Positions 7,215-15,083 of a DNA stretch of 27,055 nucleotides are shown piece after piece. The stretch is from Chloroflexota bacterium (GTDB taxonomy: Bacteria; Chloroflexota; Anaerolineae; Promineifilales; Promineifilaceae). A program made the position numbers and the translations under genes. The notes under the pieces are model-generated. The model saw only the letters and a list, made by a program, of their open reading frames with translations, did no database searches and was not told the DNA's origin. The stretch lies in contig JAAEOP010001277.1 of assembly GCA_024223125.1 (NCBI GenBank), forward strand, positions 1 to 27,055, read 5' to 3'. The first letter of the stretch is position 1, and every line of letters begins with the position of its first letter.

Positions 7215-9878
7215 ATGGCAAAGAAAAAAACCGACAAATATGCTGAACTGCAAGCCGAATTGAACGCCCTGCCCCACATCAGCCCGGCTCAGGTAGAACA
7301 ATGGACTGCTTTGCAGCAAACCATTGACCACACCCGCGATTATCTCATTCGCGCCGTGCCCCAGGCCCAGCAAAGTATTGAGGAAGCGCAAAAGATTTTG
7401 GCCCAGCGCACCTACACGCTGGTCTTTTTTGGCGGTACGGGCGTGGGTAAAAGTACGCTTATTAATGCGTTATTGGGGCGTAATTTGCTGCCGACGGGGG
7501 CGGTCACGGCCGTCACCGGAACCATCGTCTACATAGAACAAGCCAAAGAAGGGGAAGCTGAATCCCTCGTCCTAAATTACTGGAGCAAAGATGAATTTGC
7601 CGACCGCGTGCGCCGCCTATGCCAGTTAGCCGAACTGTCTGGCTTCGATATCACCAACGCCGGCGAACGGGAACAAGCTCTCGACGATATCAAAGCCATT
7701 GCCGAAGAAGCAGAAGGCGCCGCCAAAACCGAACGGGATGAATACCTGGATATCCTGGTAGACTGCATCAACTCCTACGAAAATAATAAAGACCTCTTCA
7801 AAGCAGGTACGCCGCCGCCACAAAGCCTCATTTTGGATGATGAAGACTCGCTGCGCCACCTGCGCGAAGACGGCTTTAAAGGCAGCAACCAACGGCAAAT
7901 CCGTCTCATCAAATCAGCCACCTTCAAAATTCAACCCCGCACCGGACAGCCCAACCTGCTCATGAACGGCTATCTGCGCGTCGTGGATGTACCCGGTCTA
8001 GGCGCAGGCATGAAACTGCATGAAGCCATCACCCTGGAAGAGATGAAACGGGAAGACGCCATGATCGTTCTCGTGACGGACGCCGGCCGTCAGCGTGTGG
8101 ATGAGATGAAATCTTTATCGGCCGTAAATTGGATAAAAGAAAACCGGCTCTTCGGTCTTAGCGGGGGTGATTTAGATGAAGCCGCCTCCAAAATTTTCCT
8201 GGCTGTCAACGGGGCCAATGTGCGTCAGGCGTTTGACCGGCTCAACTCCGGCCTGCCCCAGGCTGAATTGGAAGTAAAAGAAGTGACCCGTTACGTGGCC
8301 CCCAACTATTGGGAACGGTACCGGGATCGCGGCCACAACCGCCCCTACTTCCTGGTGATGGCGCCGCCGGCCTTGTATGTGCAAGACCCGGAAAACGCAC
8401 CCAAAGAATTCTCCAGCGAAACGGAACGCATCATCAAAGTATTCAGCGATCAACTGGGGCAGATTGACGTCAGCGACCCGCTGGCCCCGGACAGTAAAGA
8501 AGCCCTGCTCAAACTAAGCGAAGTACCTTTATTGCGCGATAGTTTAATCGAGTTCATCAAATCAGAACGGGTACGCAGCCAACTACGCGAAGCGGCCACC
8601 CGTATTCGTAACTCTTTACAGGCATTGCGCTTCTACTATGAAAAGCAGTTGGCGCATCGAGGCGTACAGCCACCCTTTGCTACCAGTTGGGAACAATTGC
8701 AAGAACGTCGTTTTGAAAATGTACTCATCCGCCAACGAAAAGAACTGCCCCGTGCCTTCCACAATGCACTGCTGGAACTGAGTTCACGCAGTAACAGCGA
8801 TGAACGTTTCCGCAGTTTACTGCGCCCCACTCTCAACGGCATTAAGGGGTTGGTGCAGGATTCGGTGCAGCGAGAAGTAGATACGCTGCTGGAAAGTTAC
8901 GGCACAGAATATTGGGACGACCGCGATGTGACCTATGACAATCTCATTTGGGGAACCAGCGGTATTGAAATCCCCATCAAGCGTATTCTGTTCCAAGTGG
9001 AATTGATGATGCAGGATTCGGTGTCTCAGTTTATGCCGGAAGCGGCCGATGTGATTTCGGCCGAATTGCAGCGTACTCTGGAAGCGCATGAGATTTACAG
9101 TCGATTGGAACGAGCCAGCTACGACCGTGACTACGTTTACACCATTCCCAGTGTGGCCTCAGACGAGGCCCTCAATCTGGAAGGGGCTTACAATGCACTG
9201 ATCGGCCGTATCAGCCAAAACTTCCGCCATGTGTGCCAGCAAGCCACCATGTACGAACTGATGAAACCGGAACGGTCTGTCCATTATCGGTTGGAAGCGG
9301 GCGAACGGGAATTGGCTTTGAATACAAATGAACGGCTGTTGGATGTGGCTTTACACGGTGTCGATCAGGTGCGGGACGAGATGGCGGCCGCCGCTCCTGC
9401 TCTCGCTCCTTCAACTAACAGTGACAGCGCGGCTGCAGAACCGGAAGCGGCCGATGAAATAGCCATCAATATTCTGGACCAACCAGCCGCCCAGCCAGCC
9501 CCAGATTTTGACATCAGCTTCCTGGGCGAAGGCAGCGGCGAACCTGGCCCGGCCGACTTGGAAACGAGTTATGCCGATAAGCTAGACAACATTTCTGTAA
9601 AGGTAAACCGCGTCTTCGGCGACATTATTATGGACCTGTTCAGCGACGATGATCTACTGCCCCGTCTACGCCGCCTCTTCTGGCTGGAAGCGACCAAAGC
9701 GGAACGGGACTTTAACACCAACATCATCAAGCCGATGTTAAAAAACCATGACCGCAGCCTGCAAGACCCAGAACTGCGCCAGGCGATGGAAATTGACCTA
9801 GAGAATGTCTCTGACATGGAAGAGTTAATGCGGGTGTGGGAAGGATTGCACCGGCTGGAGATTTCAATTGCGGTTTAA
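7215..9878 (+). CDS. Dynamin-like large GTPase
   Basis: The 887-residue protein has a P-loop GGTGVGKS (73-80), a probable switch region with TAVTGT (98-103) and a G3 motif DVPG (258-261). The N/TKxD G4 motif is not clear; its place is taken by FLAVNGAN (328-335), so nucleotide specificity could differ. A long helical region follows, with an acidic and Ala/Pro-rich linker at about 725-770 and a helical C-terminal domain. No membrane segment is visible. Bacterial dynamin-like proteins act in membrane remodelling or stress protection; the sequence alone does not say which. A Shine-Dalgarno (AAGGAAGGA, 7197-7205) supports the start. It contains only one exact ACGGCCGT. It lies on the same strand as, but about 1 kb from, the ubiquitin-like cluster. 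Confidence 0.8.
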   Translation: MAKKKTDKYAELQAELNALPHISPAQVEQWTALQQTIDHTRDYLIRAVPQAQQSIEEAQKILAQRTYTLVFFGGTGVGKSTLINALLGRNLLPTGAVTAVTGTIVYIEQAKEGEAESLVLNYWSKDEFADRVRRLCQLAELSGFDITNAGEREQALDDIKAIAEEAEGAAKTERDEYLDILVDCINSYENNKDLFKAGTPPPQSLILDDEDSLRHLREDGFKGSNQRQIRLIKSATFKIQPRTGQPNLLMNGYLRVVDVPGLGAGMKLHEAITLEEMKREDAMIVLVTDAGRQRVDEMKSLSAVNWIKENRLFGLSGGDLDEAASKIFLAVNGANVRQAFDRLNSGLPQAELEVKEVTRYVAPNYWERYRDRGHNRPYFLVMAPPALYVQDPENAPKEFSSETERIIKVFSDQLGQIDVSDPLAPDSKEALLKLSEVPLLRDSLIEFIKSERVRSQLREAATRIRNSLQALRFYYEKQLAHRGVQPPFATSWEQLQERRFENVLIRQRKELPRAFHNALLELSSRSNSDERFRSLLRPTLNGIKGLVQDSVQREVDTLLESYGTEYWDDRDVTYDNLIWGTSGIEIPIKRILFQVELMMQDSVSQFMPEAADVISAELQRTLEAHEIYSRLERASYDRDYVYTIPSVASDEALNLEGAYNALIGRISQNFRHVCQQATMYELMKPERSVHYRLEAGERELALNTNERLLDVALHGVDQVRDEMAAAAPALAPSTNSDSAAAEPEAADEIAINILDQPAAQPAPDFDISFLGEGSGEPGPADLETSYADKLDNISVKVNRVFGDIIMDLFSDDDLLPRLRRLFWLEATKAERDFNTNIIKPMLKNHDRSLQDPELRQAMEIDLENVSDMEELMRVWEGLHRLEISIAV

Positions 9879-9889
9879 TTTTCCATAAG

Positions 9890-9927
9890 CCGAAGTCCGA
9901 AGTCCGAAATCGGACTTCGGACTTCGG
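9890..9927. repeat. Perfect 18-bp inverted repeat made of GTCCGAA heptads
   Basis: CCGAAGTCCGAAGTCCGA, a two-base centre AA, then its exact reverse complement. Each arm is itself a tandem of 7-base units. It sits between the dynamin-like gene and hicB and could form a strong hairpin, but no T-run follows, so it is not a standard terminator. Confidence 0.85.
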
Positions 9928-9959
9928 TTCCCAACTTATGAAAACCCTGGAGGAGTGTG

Positions 9960-10241
9960 ATGATCAAACCATTTGACATTGAATACACAGTTCACATCTG
10001 GCAAGAAGGCGGCCAGTTTGTCGCCCACGCAATGCCGCTCGATGTTATGAGTTCTGGGCAAAATCCGGGAGAAGCACGCGCGGCGTTAGATGAAGCCGTT
10101 CAATTATTTCTGGAAACAGCAACTGAAATAGGGACATTAGAAGATTTGTTGCTTGAAGTTGGCTATGAATTTTTTGAAGAAAAGTGGAATAGCCCAACTT
10201 GGGTGGCCACGGAACGACACTTTGCCACAGTAGGAGTCTAA
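9960..10241 (+). CDS. hicB: HicB-family antitoxin
   Basis: The 93-residue protein has the HicB N-terminal fold (YTVHIWQEGGQFVAHAMPLDV, then the ALDEAVQLFLETA helix) and lies 2 bases ahead of hicA. HicB binds and blocks HicA and usually represses the operon. No clear C-terminal DNA-binding domain follows, so repression may be weak or absent here. ATG 9960 is preferred over GTG 9957 because GGAGGAG at 9949-9955 gives better spacing. Antitoxin-first order is common for HicBA. Confidence 0.8.
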   Translation: MIKPFDIEYTVHIWQEGGQFVAHAMPLDVMSSGQNPGEARAALDEAVQLFLETATEIGTLEDLLLEVGYEFFEEKWNSPTWVATERHFATVGV

Positions 10242-10243
10242 AA

Positions 10244-10474
10244 ATGCCCCGGATTACCCCTGTTCACTGGAAAGTTCTGGAAAGGGTTTTCCTGAGCGCA
10301 GGATTTGAATTTATGCGTCAGAAAGGAAGTCATCGATCCTATACAAAACCAGGGATTTCTCGACCAGTTGTCTTTCCAACTTACAAGGAAGTGCCTGTTG
10401 CCATAATCAGGAATAATTTAAAAACAGCCGGAATTTCTCGCACAGAATATTTCAGGCTTCTTCAAGGTAAGTAA
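10244..10474 (+). CDS. hicA: HicA-family mRNA interferase toxin
   Basis: The 76-residue protein has the small dsRBD-like HicA fold with the conserved Gly-Ser-His (GSHRSY, His30) needed for RNA cleavage, and the C-terminal VPVAIIRNNLKTAGIS helix. HicA cleaves mRNA when free of HicB. The start at 10244 has AGGAG (10232-10236) inside the end of hicB, so the two are coupled. The frame is open upstream to 10199 but that would overlap hicB for no reason. Confidence 0.85.
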   Translation: MPRITPVHWKVLERVFLSAGFEFMRQKGSHRSYTKPGISRPVVFPTYKEVPVAIIRNNLKTAGISRTEYFRLLQGK

Positions 10475-10515
10475 TAACAAGATTTTTAATTCACATTTTT
10501 GAAGGGAGTCTTAAT

Positions 10516-10737
10516 ATGAACGAAGACGTATTTGGTAGTTTACTGGTCATATTTATGGCCGTTTGCATTACCATTCCGCTGTTTGCTTTGTACGTTTACA
10601 GCATCTTTTGGGCTTATAAGGACGCCAACCAACGCGGCAAATCAGGCTGGCTGGCGGCGTTATTAGTCTTCTTATTATCCTGGCCTGTCGGTTTGATTAT
10701 TTGGCTGCTGATTCGGCCGGAAGACAAAATTAAATAG
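10516..10737 (+). CDS. Small two-helix membrane protein
   Basis: The 73-residue protein has two hydrophobic helices (residues 8-31 and 44-65) joined by a hydrophilic loop YKDANQRGKSG, and a charged C-terminus. The layout resembles the PLDc_N-type small membrane proteins, but the match is by eye only. A ribosome binding site GAAGGGAG (10501-10508) precedes the ATG. It lies between hicA and the ubiquitin-like cluster; function unknown. Confidence 0.7.
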   Translation: MNEDVFGSLLVIFMAVCITIPLFALYVYSIFWAYKDANQRGKSGWLAALLVFLLSWPVGLIIWLLIRPEDKIK

Positions 10738-10753
10738 AGAAGTAGGAAATAAT

Positions 10754-10819
10754 GAATTGTGAATAATTAATAATGAATTGTGAAGTGAGGATTCATTCAC
10801 AATTCACCATTCACTATTC
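10754..10819. repeat. GAATTGTGAA-type inverted repeat between the small membrane gene and the 407-aa gene
   Basis: Two copies of AATGAATTGTGAA on the left are answered by ATTCACAATTCACCATTCA on the right. The region can fold into a long A/T-rich hairpin. It is upstream of the first gene of the ubiquitin-like cluster and could insulate it from hicBA. Confidence 0.6.
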
Positions 10820-10910
10820 TTTTACCAACGAAGTCTGGAAAAAGACATAGGTAATTAATAAACGGATGACGAAATACCGATTATGAGTTACGAACAATGG
10901 ATAACAAACT

Positions 10911-12134
10911 ATGGGGGAACAGGCATTAACCCTTATTAAACACAACCTGGATGACACCCATCTGGCTATTTTTGGCGGCCGTTTAACAGAATGGCTGATT
11001 GCTGACTTAAACCGAGATGGGGAAGACGCACCCGCCTTTACCGAATCGCGGGCCAAAGCGTTGCTGCGAGCGACCGGTTTTGTAGATGATCCTACGCTGC
11101 ATGATTTTGCTCGATTGGTAGAAAATGGGTCGGCCGTGCGCATCGCTCTATATGATTTATTGGACAGCAGTGGACTGGCAGACAATGATGAAATTCAAGC
11201 ATTAGCCGCTACAACTGGAGCTGCCAACGCAATCTCTAAGCCCCAAGCTCCAATCTCATGGCTATCTTTAACCATCGCCGCCCACGCCTGGAAAAGCGAG
11301 TATCCTCTGTACCAGCTAGACCCGGCCACGCCGCCAGGGGAACACAGCCCGGCGGGACAGCTTGTACGCCGCGCGGCCGCTTTTATTCGGCAACAAGTAC
11401 AGCGCAGCGCTACGGAACGGGACAAGTTGGGACGGAAGTTGGCTTATGAAGGGGGCACGGCCGTTTCCCATTCCCCCTCGTTAGAGCAACTACCAGATCA
11501 ACCTGACATGGCTCCCGTTCCGCCCCATTACCGCTCCCCAGTTCCGGTGAGCTACCCAGAATATGCGCGGGAAACGGTTACAGTGGCCGGAGATGAACCT
11601 GCACCTGCGCCGCAACCACCGTCGGTTACACGCACACCACCACTGACAATTACCGCAGAGGATATTGACCCGCCCGAACCGCCGCCAGTACGGATGCCGC
11701 CTTTGCAAATTACCCATGATCAAATTCCGCCAGCCGCGCCTCCACAAAGTCGAGTGGTTACGCCAAATTCAACGACCGGATCAGGTAGCAATTTTAATAC
11801 GGCCGTGCAGCGACGTTTTGGCGGCAAAGAACCAATGCGCTCCGTCAAACTGCGTATCGTTGTGCAGGAATATCATGAAGGGGCAGGGCTTTACGGTTTG
11901 CAAGTGCGTGTTAGCTGCCAGGGAATTAAAGCCCATGTCGCCGGAACCACAAACCGGGACGGTGTGTTTTTGTGCGAACTGCCGGTGCGGGTAAAGTCTG
12001 GCCTGACTTATGATGTGGATGTAACCTGGCCACGCGATCATGGGGCTGAAACAGAACGGAAATCTATCACTCTAAACGTAGATCGCACGGAGTTTACGCT
12101 GCCTTTCTTCTACCGGATGGCTCCCAAAACTTGA
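10911..12134 (+). CDS. Proline-rich protein of unknown family, first gene of the ubiquitin-like cluster
   Basis: The 407-residue protein has no signal peptide. Residues 1-180 are mostly helical. Residues 185-300 are a Pro-rich disordered linker holding two copies of a short motif, PLTITAEDI (244-252) and PLQITHDQI (264-272). Residues 310-404 look like a beta-sandwich of the carboxypeptidase-regulatory or transthyretin-like kind (VKLRIVVQEY, GLQVRVSCQGIKAHVAGTTNRDG). The same motif occurs in the CAP protein and the RING-like protein downstream. I do not recognise the family. A scaffold or a target of the conjugation pathway is an inference from position and motif. Residues 106-117 come from a CAATCTC-type repeat inside the coding region. 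Confidence 0.75.
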   Translation: MGEQALTLIKHNLDDTHLAIFGGRLTEWLIADLNRDGEDAPAFTESRAKALLRATGFVDDPTLHDFARLVENGSAVRIALYDLLDSSGLADNDEIQALAATTGAANAISKPQAPISWLSLTIAAHAWKSEYPLYQLDPATPPGEHSPAGQLVRRAAAFIRQQVQRSATERDKLGRKLAYEGGTAVSHSPSLEQLPDQPDMAPVPPHYRSPVPVSYPEYARETVTVAGDEPAPAPQPPSVTRTPPLTITAEDIDPPEPPPVRMPPLQITHDQIPPAAPPQSRVVTPNSTTGSGSNFNTAVQRRFGGKEPMRSVKLRIVVQEYHEGAGLYGLQVRVSCQGIKAHVAGTTNRDGVFLCELPVRVKSGLTYDVDVTWPRDHGAETERKSITLNVDRTEFTLPFFYRMAPKT

Positions 12135-12191
12135 GGAGATTGGAGATTGGGAGATTAAGAGATTGAATCTCCAATCTCTCAATCTCCAATC
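12135..12191. repeat. GGAGATT heptad inverted repeat
   Basis: Three GGAGATT-like units are followed by AATCTCCAATCTCTCAATCT. The whole gap between the 407-aa gene and the CAP gene is this structure. An open frame passes through it into the CAP gene, but the composition argues against it being coding. Confidence 0.75.
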
Positions 12192-12198
12192 ACATTTC

Positions 12199-12816
12199 AT
12201 GACGAACTGGCTCAAGCTGACAGATGCGGATATTGAAGGCGTCCAGCCGGAACGTTTAACCATTCACCCGGATGATTTGCCATCGGAACCAGCGCAAGTT
12301 GTACAAACGGCCGTCTTACAGATCACCCACCAAGATTTAATTGCCACAAATCATGCCATTCCATCACCTGATACCCAGCAATTAGCGCAGCTTATGTGGC
12401 AGCTTACTAATCAGGCCAGGCAAGCCCAACGGCTGCCACGCTTGTTGGGGACAGCCAATCTAAAGTGGCATCATGGGTTGGCACAGGTAGCCCGGCAGCA
12501 TTCCCAGGATATGCTGAACCGGCATTATGTAGAACATACAACGCCAGAAGGATTAACGGCCGTGCAGCGCATCCAACATTCTGGCATCAACTATATGGCT
12601 TGCGCTGAAAATATTGGTGTTGTCTATGGACCAAACAGCCATACCACCAGCGGTATTTATGATATTCATGATGCGTTTATGGAACAGCCACACGGCCGTG
12701 TTAACAACCATCGCAGCAATTTACTCAACCCATTGTGGACTCATGTAGGCATTGGCATCGCTTACAACATCAATGGCGCTTTATTTGCTACCCAAAACTT
12801 CATCTCTGCCATCTGA
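12199..12816 (+). CDS. CAP (SCP/PR-1) domain protein lacking a signal peptide
   Basis: The 205-residue protein has a C-terminal CAP domain (about 62-205) with the conserved residues His101 (QHSQDM), His113, Glu137 (AENIG), His171 (NNHRSNLL) and the HVGIGIA strand (182-188). CAP proteins are normally secreted. Here the first 55 residues have no signal peptide and no membrane segment. Instead they carry three motif copies: LKLTDADI (5-12), LTIHPDDL (20-27) and LQITHQDL (40-47). The start at 12199 follows the repeat; a longer frame would only translate that repeat. It sits between the 407-aa gene and the E1 gene on the same strand. I infer a cytoplasmic role tied to the ubiquitin-like pathway, unproven. 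Confidence 0.85.
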   Translation: MTNWLKLTDADIEGVQPERLTIHPDDLPSEPAQVVQTAVLQITHQDLIATNHAIPSPDTQQLAQLMWQLTNQARQAQRLPRLLGTANLKWHHGLAQVARQHSQDMLNRHYVEHTTPEGLTAVQRIQHSGINYMACAENIGVVYGPNSHTTSGIYDIHDAFMEQPHGRVNNHRSNLLNPLWTHVGIGIAYNINGALFATQNFISAI

Positions 12817-12871
12817 AACTTCTCACCTATAAGTGCGTACAAGACGGTGACAAACTTTAAGGACATTTAAT

Positions 12872-14071
12872 ATGACAGAAACGACAAACGAACAAATAGG
12901 TGAACCTATCGTCATTACCGACCCCGACGCCGACCGCTACCACACCTTTGGTTACATTAGCTGGTGGCAGCAAGAAGTGGTGCGTAACGCCACCATCCTC
13001 GTCGTCGGCGCCGGCGCTTTAGGCAACGAAGTCTTAAAAAACTTGGCTCTCATGGGCATTGGCAATTTGCTCATCGCTGACTTTGACACCATCGAAGACA
13101 GTAATCTCAGCCGCTCTGTCCTCTTTCGTGAAGGGGATCGGGGGCGGCGTAAAGTAGATGCGGCCGCCCAGCGCGTAAAGGAATTAAATCCAGACGTCAA
13201 TGTAAAAGCATGGCACGGCGACATCAATTTTGGGATGGGGTTGGGTGTTTTCCGGCATGTGGATGCCATCATCGGCTGCCTGGACAATCGGGAAGCCAGA
13301 CTCTCCATCAATCGCAACAGTTGGGCTATAAACCGCCCCTGGGTAGATGGCGCCATTCAAGAACTCATGGGCATTGTCCGCGTCTTTTGGCCCGGTCAGG
13401 GAGCCTGTTATGAATGTACGTTAACAGACCTGGATTACCAAATTATCAACCTGCGTTACTCTTGCCCCTTGCTGGCGCGGGAAAATATATTGCAGGGTAA
13501 AGTGCCCACCACCCCCACTAGCGCTTCAATCGTGGCTGCCTTTCAGACGCAAGAAGCTCTCAAACTCATTCATGATATGGAAGTGCAGCCCGGTAAAGCG
13601 ATAATGATCAACGGTCTAACCAATGACATCTATACAACTGAATATCCGGTAAAGAACGGGTGCATGAGCCACTCCATGTTGGAGCCGATTATTGAACTGT
13701 CGCAAGCGACAACGGCCGAAACCACCCTCACCGATCTCCTCGCCATTGCCCGCCAGGAATTGGGGGCTGAAACTGTGCTAGAATTTGACGGTGAGATTGT
13801 CACCACAATGGAGTGCCCCGACTGTAACGAAAGCGCTCCCATCTTCAAAAAGATGGCTCGTTTGTATGAACAGGAATCTATTTGTCCTAACTGCGGCCGT
13901 AAACGAGAAATGAACCTGACCCACCGCATTACCAGTGAAGAAGATTTCCTGGAACGCACCTTAACCCAAATGGATTTACCCCCTTTGTCCATTATTCGCG
14001 CCCGTAACGGCAGCGAACATGTTTATTATGAGCTAACTGGAGATAAAGAGGCTTTTCTAACATTTGAGTAA
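12872..14071 (+). CDS. E1-like ubiquitin-activating enzyme (ThiF/MoeB/UBA fold)
   Basis: The 399-residue protein adenylates the C-terminus of a ubiquitin-like protein. Visible are the nucleotide loop GAGALG (46-51), the DFDTIEDSNLSRS segment (70-82) with the acidic residue and Asn/Arg that bind ATP, and Asp137 in CLDNREAR. The region ACYECTLTDLDYQ to YSCPLLA (178-202) holds Cys179, Cys182 and Cys198; one of these, most likely Cys198, would take the thioester. A zinc ribbon (CPDC 315-318 and CPNC 338-341) follows. The last 45 residues (LPPLSIIRARNG, YYELTGD) may be a UFD-like module that docks E2. The next genes, a Ubl and an E2, make a conjugation role more likely than cofactor sulfuration. 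Confidence 0.9.
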   Translation: MTETTNEQIGEPIVITDPDADRYHTFGYISWWQQEVVRNATILVVGAGALGNEVLKNLALMGIGNLLIADFDTIEDSNLSRSVLFREGDRGRRKVDAAAQRVKELNPDVNVKAWHGDINFGMGLGVFRHVDAIIGCLDNREARLSINRNSWAINRPWVDGAIQELMGIVRVFWPGQGACYECTLTDLDYQIINLRYSCPLLARENILQGKVPTTPTSASIVAAFQTQEALKLIHDMEVQPGKAIMINGLTNDIYTTEYPVKNGCMSHSMLEPIIELSQATTAETTLTDLLAIARQELGAETVLEFDGEIVTTMECPDCNESAPIFKKMARLYEQESICPNCGRKREMNLTHRITSEEDFLERTLTQMDLPPLSIIRARNGSEHVYYELTGDKEAFLTFE

Positions 14072-14123
14072 ATGAGTAAATGGGTAATTACCCAATTACT
14101 TATTTACCCAATCACCCATTTAC
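14066..14123. repeat. GAGTAAAT-unit inverted repeat
   Basis: Tandem GAGTAAATG units starting at the E1 stop are followed by reverse complements (CCCAATTACTTATTTACCC, CCCATTTAC). The structure separates the E1 gene from the ubiquitin-like gene. Confidence 0.7.
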
Positions 14124-14144
14124 AACCAAAAATCTTGTTTATCG

Positions 14145-14152
14145 TATAAAAT
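14145..14152 (+). promoter_or_regulatory. Possible -10 box ahead of the ubiquitin-like gene
   Basis: TATAAAAT lies 42 bases before the ATG at 14194, right after the inverted repeat. No good -35 box is seen. An own promoter would suit a modifier that must be made in excess over its enzymes. Confidence 0.35.
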
Positions 14153-14193
14153 ATCGTTACTCTTTAGTACGAAAATTTATGGAGGCTAAAAAA

Positions 14194-14460
14194 ATGGCTA
14201 GCATCAAAGTAATTATTTATGATCCGACAGGGTCCAAGAAAACTCCGGTAGAACTTCCCGGAGACGTACCAATGCAGCGTCTGATTCCTGCATTGGTTAG
14301 CAAAATGGGTTTACCGACCAGTCAGGGCGCCAATCCCATTACCTACCGGCTAGACCATCGGTCATCCGGCAAACGTTTGGCTGATGATGAATCATTGTCT
14401 GACGCCGGCGTAACCGAAGACGATATTCTAAGCCTGTTCCCTGAAGTAACAGCCGGCTAA
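14194..14460 (+). CDS. Ubiquitin-like beta-grasp modifier (YukD-like), C-terminal Gly
   Basis: The 88-residue protein has the beta-grasp order: strand IKVIIYDP, turn, strand TPVELPG, helix MQRLIPALVSKMGLP (27-41), strand ITYRLDHRSSG (49-59), then LADDESLSDAGVTEDDILSLFPEV, the ubiquitin-like ending with an acidic loop before the last strand. It ends TAG with Gly88 free, so no processing is needed before activation. The start at 14194 has an excellent GGAGG (14182-14186). The frame is open upstream to 14080 but that part is repeat sequence. Direct placement between E1 and E2 genes marks it as their substrate. YukD-like proteins also serve type VII secretion, but no such genes are present. Confidence 0.88.
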   Translation: MASIKVIIYDPTGSKKTPVELPGDVPMQRLIPALVSKMGLPTSQGANPITYRLDHRSSGKRLADDESLSDAGVTEDDILSLFPEVTAG

Positions 14461-14463
14461 TTT

Positions 14464-14525
14464 CACTGTTCAGTTTGCAGTGTTCAGGGGGCAGTCATTA
14501 ATTGGTCTGCTTTCTGTTCACTGCC
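14464..14525. repeat. CAGTNNN heptad repeat with partial inverted arm
   Basis: Units CACTGTT, CAGTTTG, CAGTGTT, CAGGGGG, CAGTCAT are followed by CTGCTTTCTGTTCACTGCC, a partial reverse complement. It fills the gap between the Ubl gene and the E2 gene and is of the same type as the insertions in recD2. Confidence 0.65.
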
Positions 14526-14552
14526 GACCCCTTACTCTTAATTGAGGAAACG

Positions 14553-15083
14553 ATGGCCTTTGATATCCGTGAAACTAGATTGCGTAATGATTATGAACGA
14601 GTGCGTGGTCTAGTGAATCGTAGTGAATTTATACATATTTTAACGACGGACGGGAATCCGGTAGAAAAATATTTGATCCGCTTTACCTGTAAAGGCGTGG
14701 AAAAAATCAACTCTTCCCGCAAACCCATTTTGCGTGACAATCATGAAGTCAGTGTCTATTTGCACGCCGAATATCCACTGAAGCAGCCGCAGTTAAAATG
14801 GTTGACGCCAATATTCCACCCCAATATTCATGTAACAGGGGCGGTTTGTATTGGCGCCTGGTGGCCGGCCAAGACGTTAGATGAACTATTGCTAACTTTG
14901 GCTGAAATGGTTCAATACAAGAATTATGATCCCAAAGACCCCATGAACTCTAAAGCGGCCGCCTGGGCTTTGCGGAATAAACGACTCTTCCCTATTGATT
15001 CCCGTAATCTAAAAGGGCAATCATTAGAAGATTTGATCGTCCTCGGAGAGGAATCTGATGACTTCGGCATCAACATACTCTAA
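14553..15083 (+). CDS. E2-like ubiquitin-conjugating enzyme (UBC fold)
   Basis: The 176-residue protein shows a eukaryote-like UBC core: YPLKQPQLKWLTPIFHPNI, with His89-Pro90-Asn91, and catalytic Cys99 in GAVCIGAWWP. The Asn-to-Cys spacing is 8 residues, as in canonical E2s. After the active site come LDELLLTLAEMV and DPKDPMNSKAAAW, which mirrors the DP-DDPL-x-A segment of eukaryotic E2s. Asn91 would form the oxyanion hole. It would receive the ubiquitin-like protein from E1 and pass it to lysines with help from the RING-like proteins. The ATG at 14553 follows GAGGAAACG; an earlier start would translate repeat DNA. The gene overlaps the first JAB gene by 26 bases. Confidence 0.92.
   Translation: MAFDIRETRLRNDYERVRGLVNRSEFIHILTTDGNPVEKYLIRFTCKGVEKINSSRKPILRDNHEVSVYLHAEYPLKQPQLKWLTPIFHPNIHVTGAVCIGAWWPAKTLDELLLTLAEMVQYKNYDPKDPMNSKAAAWALRNKRLFPIDSRNLKGQSLEDLIVLGEESDDFGINIL

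Noticed and set aside
6916..7263. 115-aa reading frame ahead of the dynamin-like gene
   Set aside because: It runs through dispersed repeats and overlaps the well-supported start at 7215; composition is not protein-like.
9890..9927. Rho-independent terminator after the dynamin-like gene
   Set aside because: The hairpin is perfect but no T-run follows on either side, so I list it as a repeat only.
12163..12198. Start of the CAP protein within the GGAGATT repeat
   Set aside because: Those codons come from the inverted repeat and encode no signal peptide either; ATG 12199 is preferred.
14080..14193. Longer N-terminus for the ubiquitin-like protein
   Set aside because: The extra 38 codons translate the GAGTAAAT inverted repeat and promoter-like region; ATG 14194 has a strong GGAGG and begins the first beta-strand.
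14502..14552. Longer N-terminus for the E2 (could look like a signal peptide)
   Set aside because: The segment is the arm of a CAGTNNN repeat; ATG 14553 follows GAGGAAACG and fits the UBC domain start.
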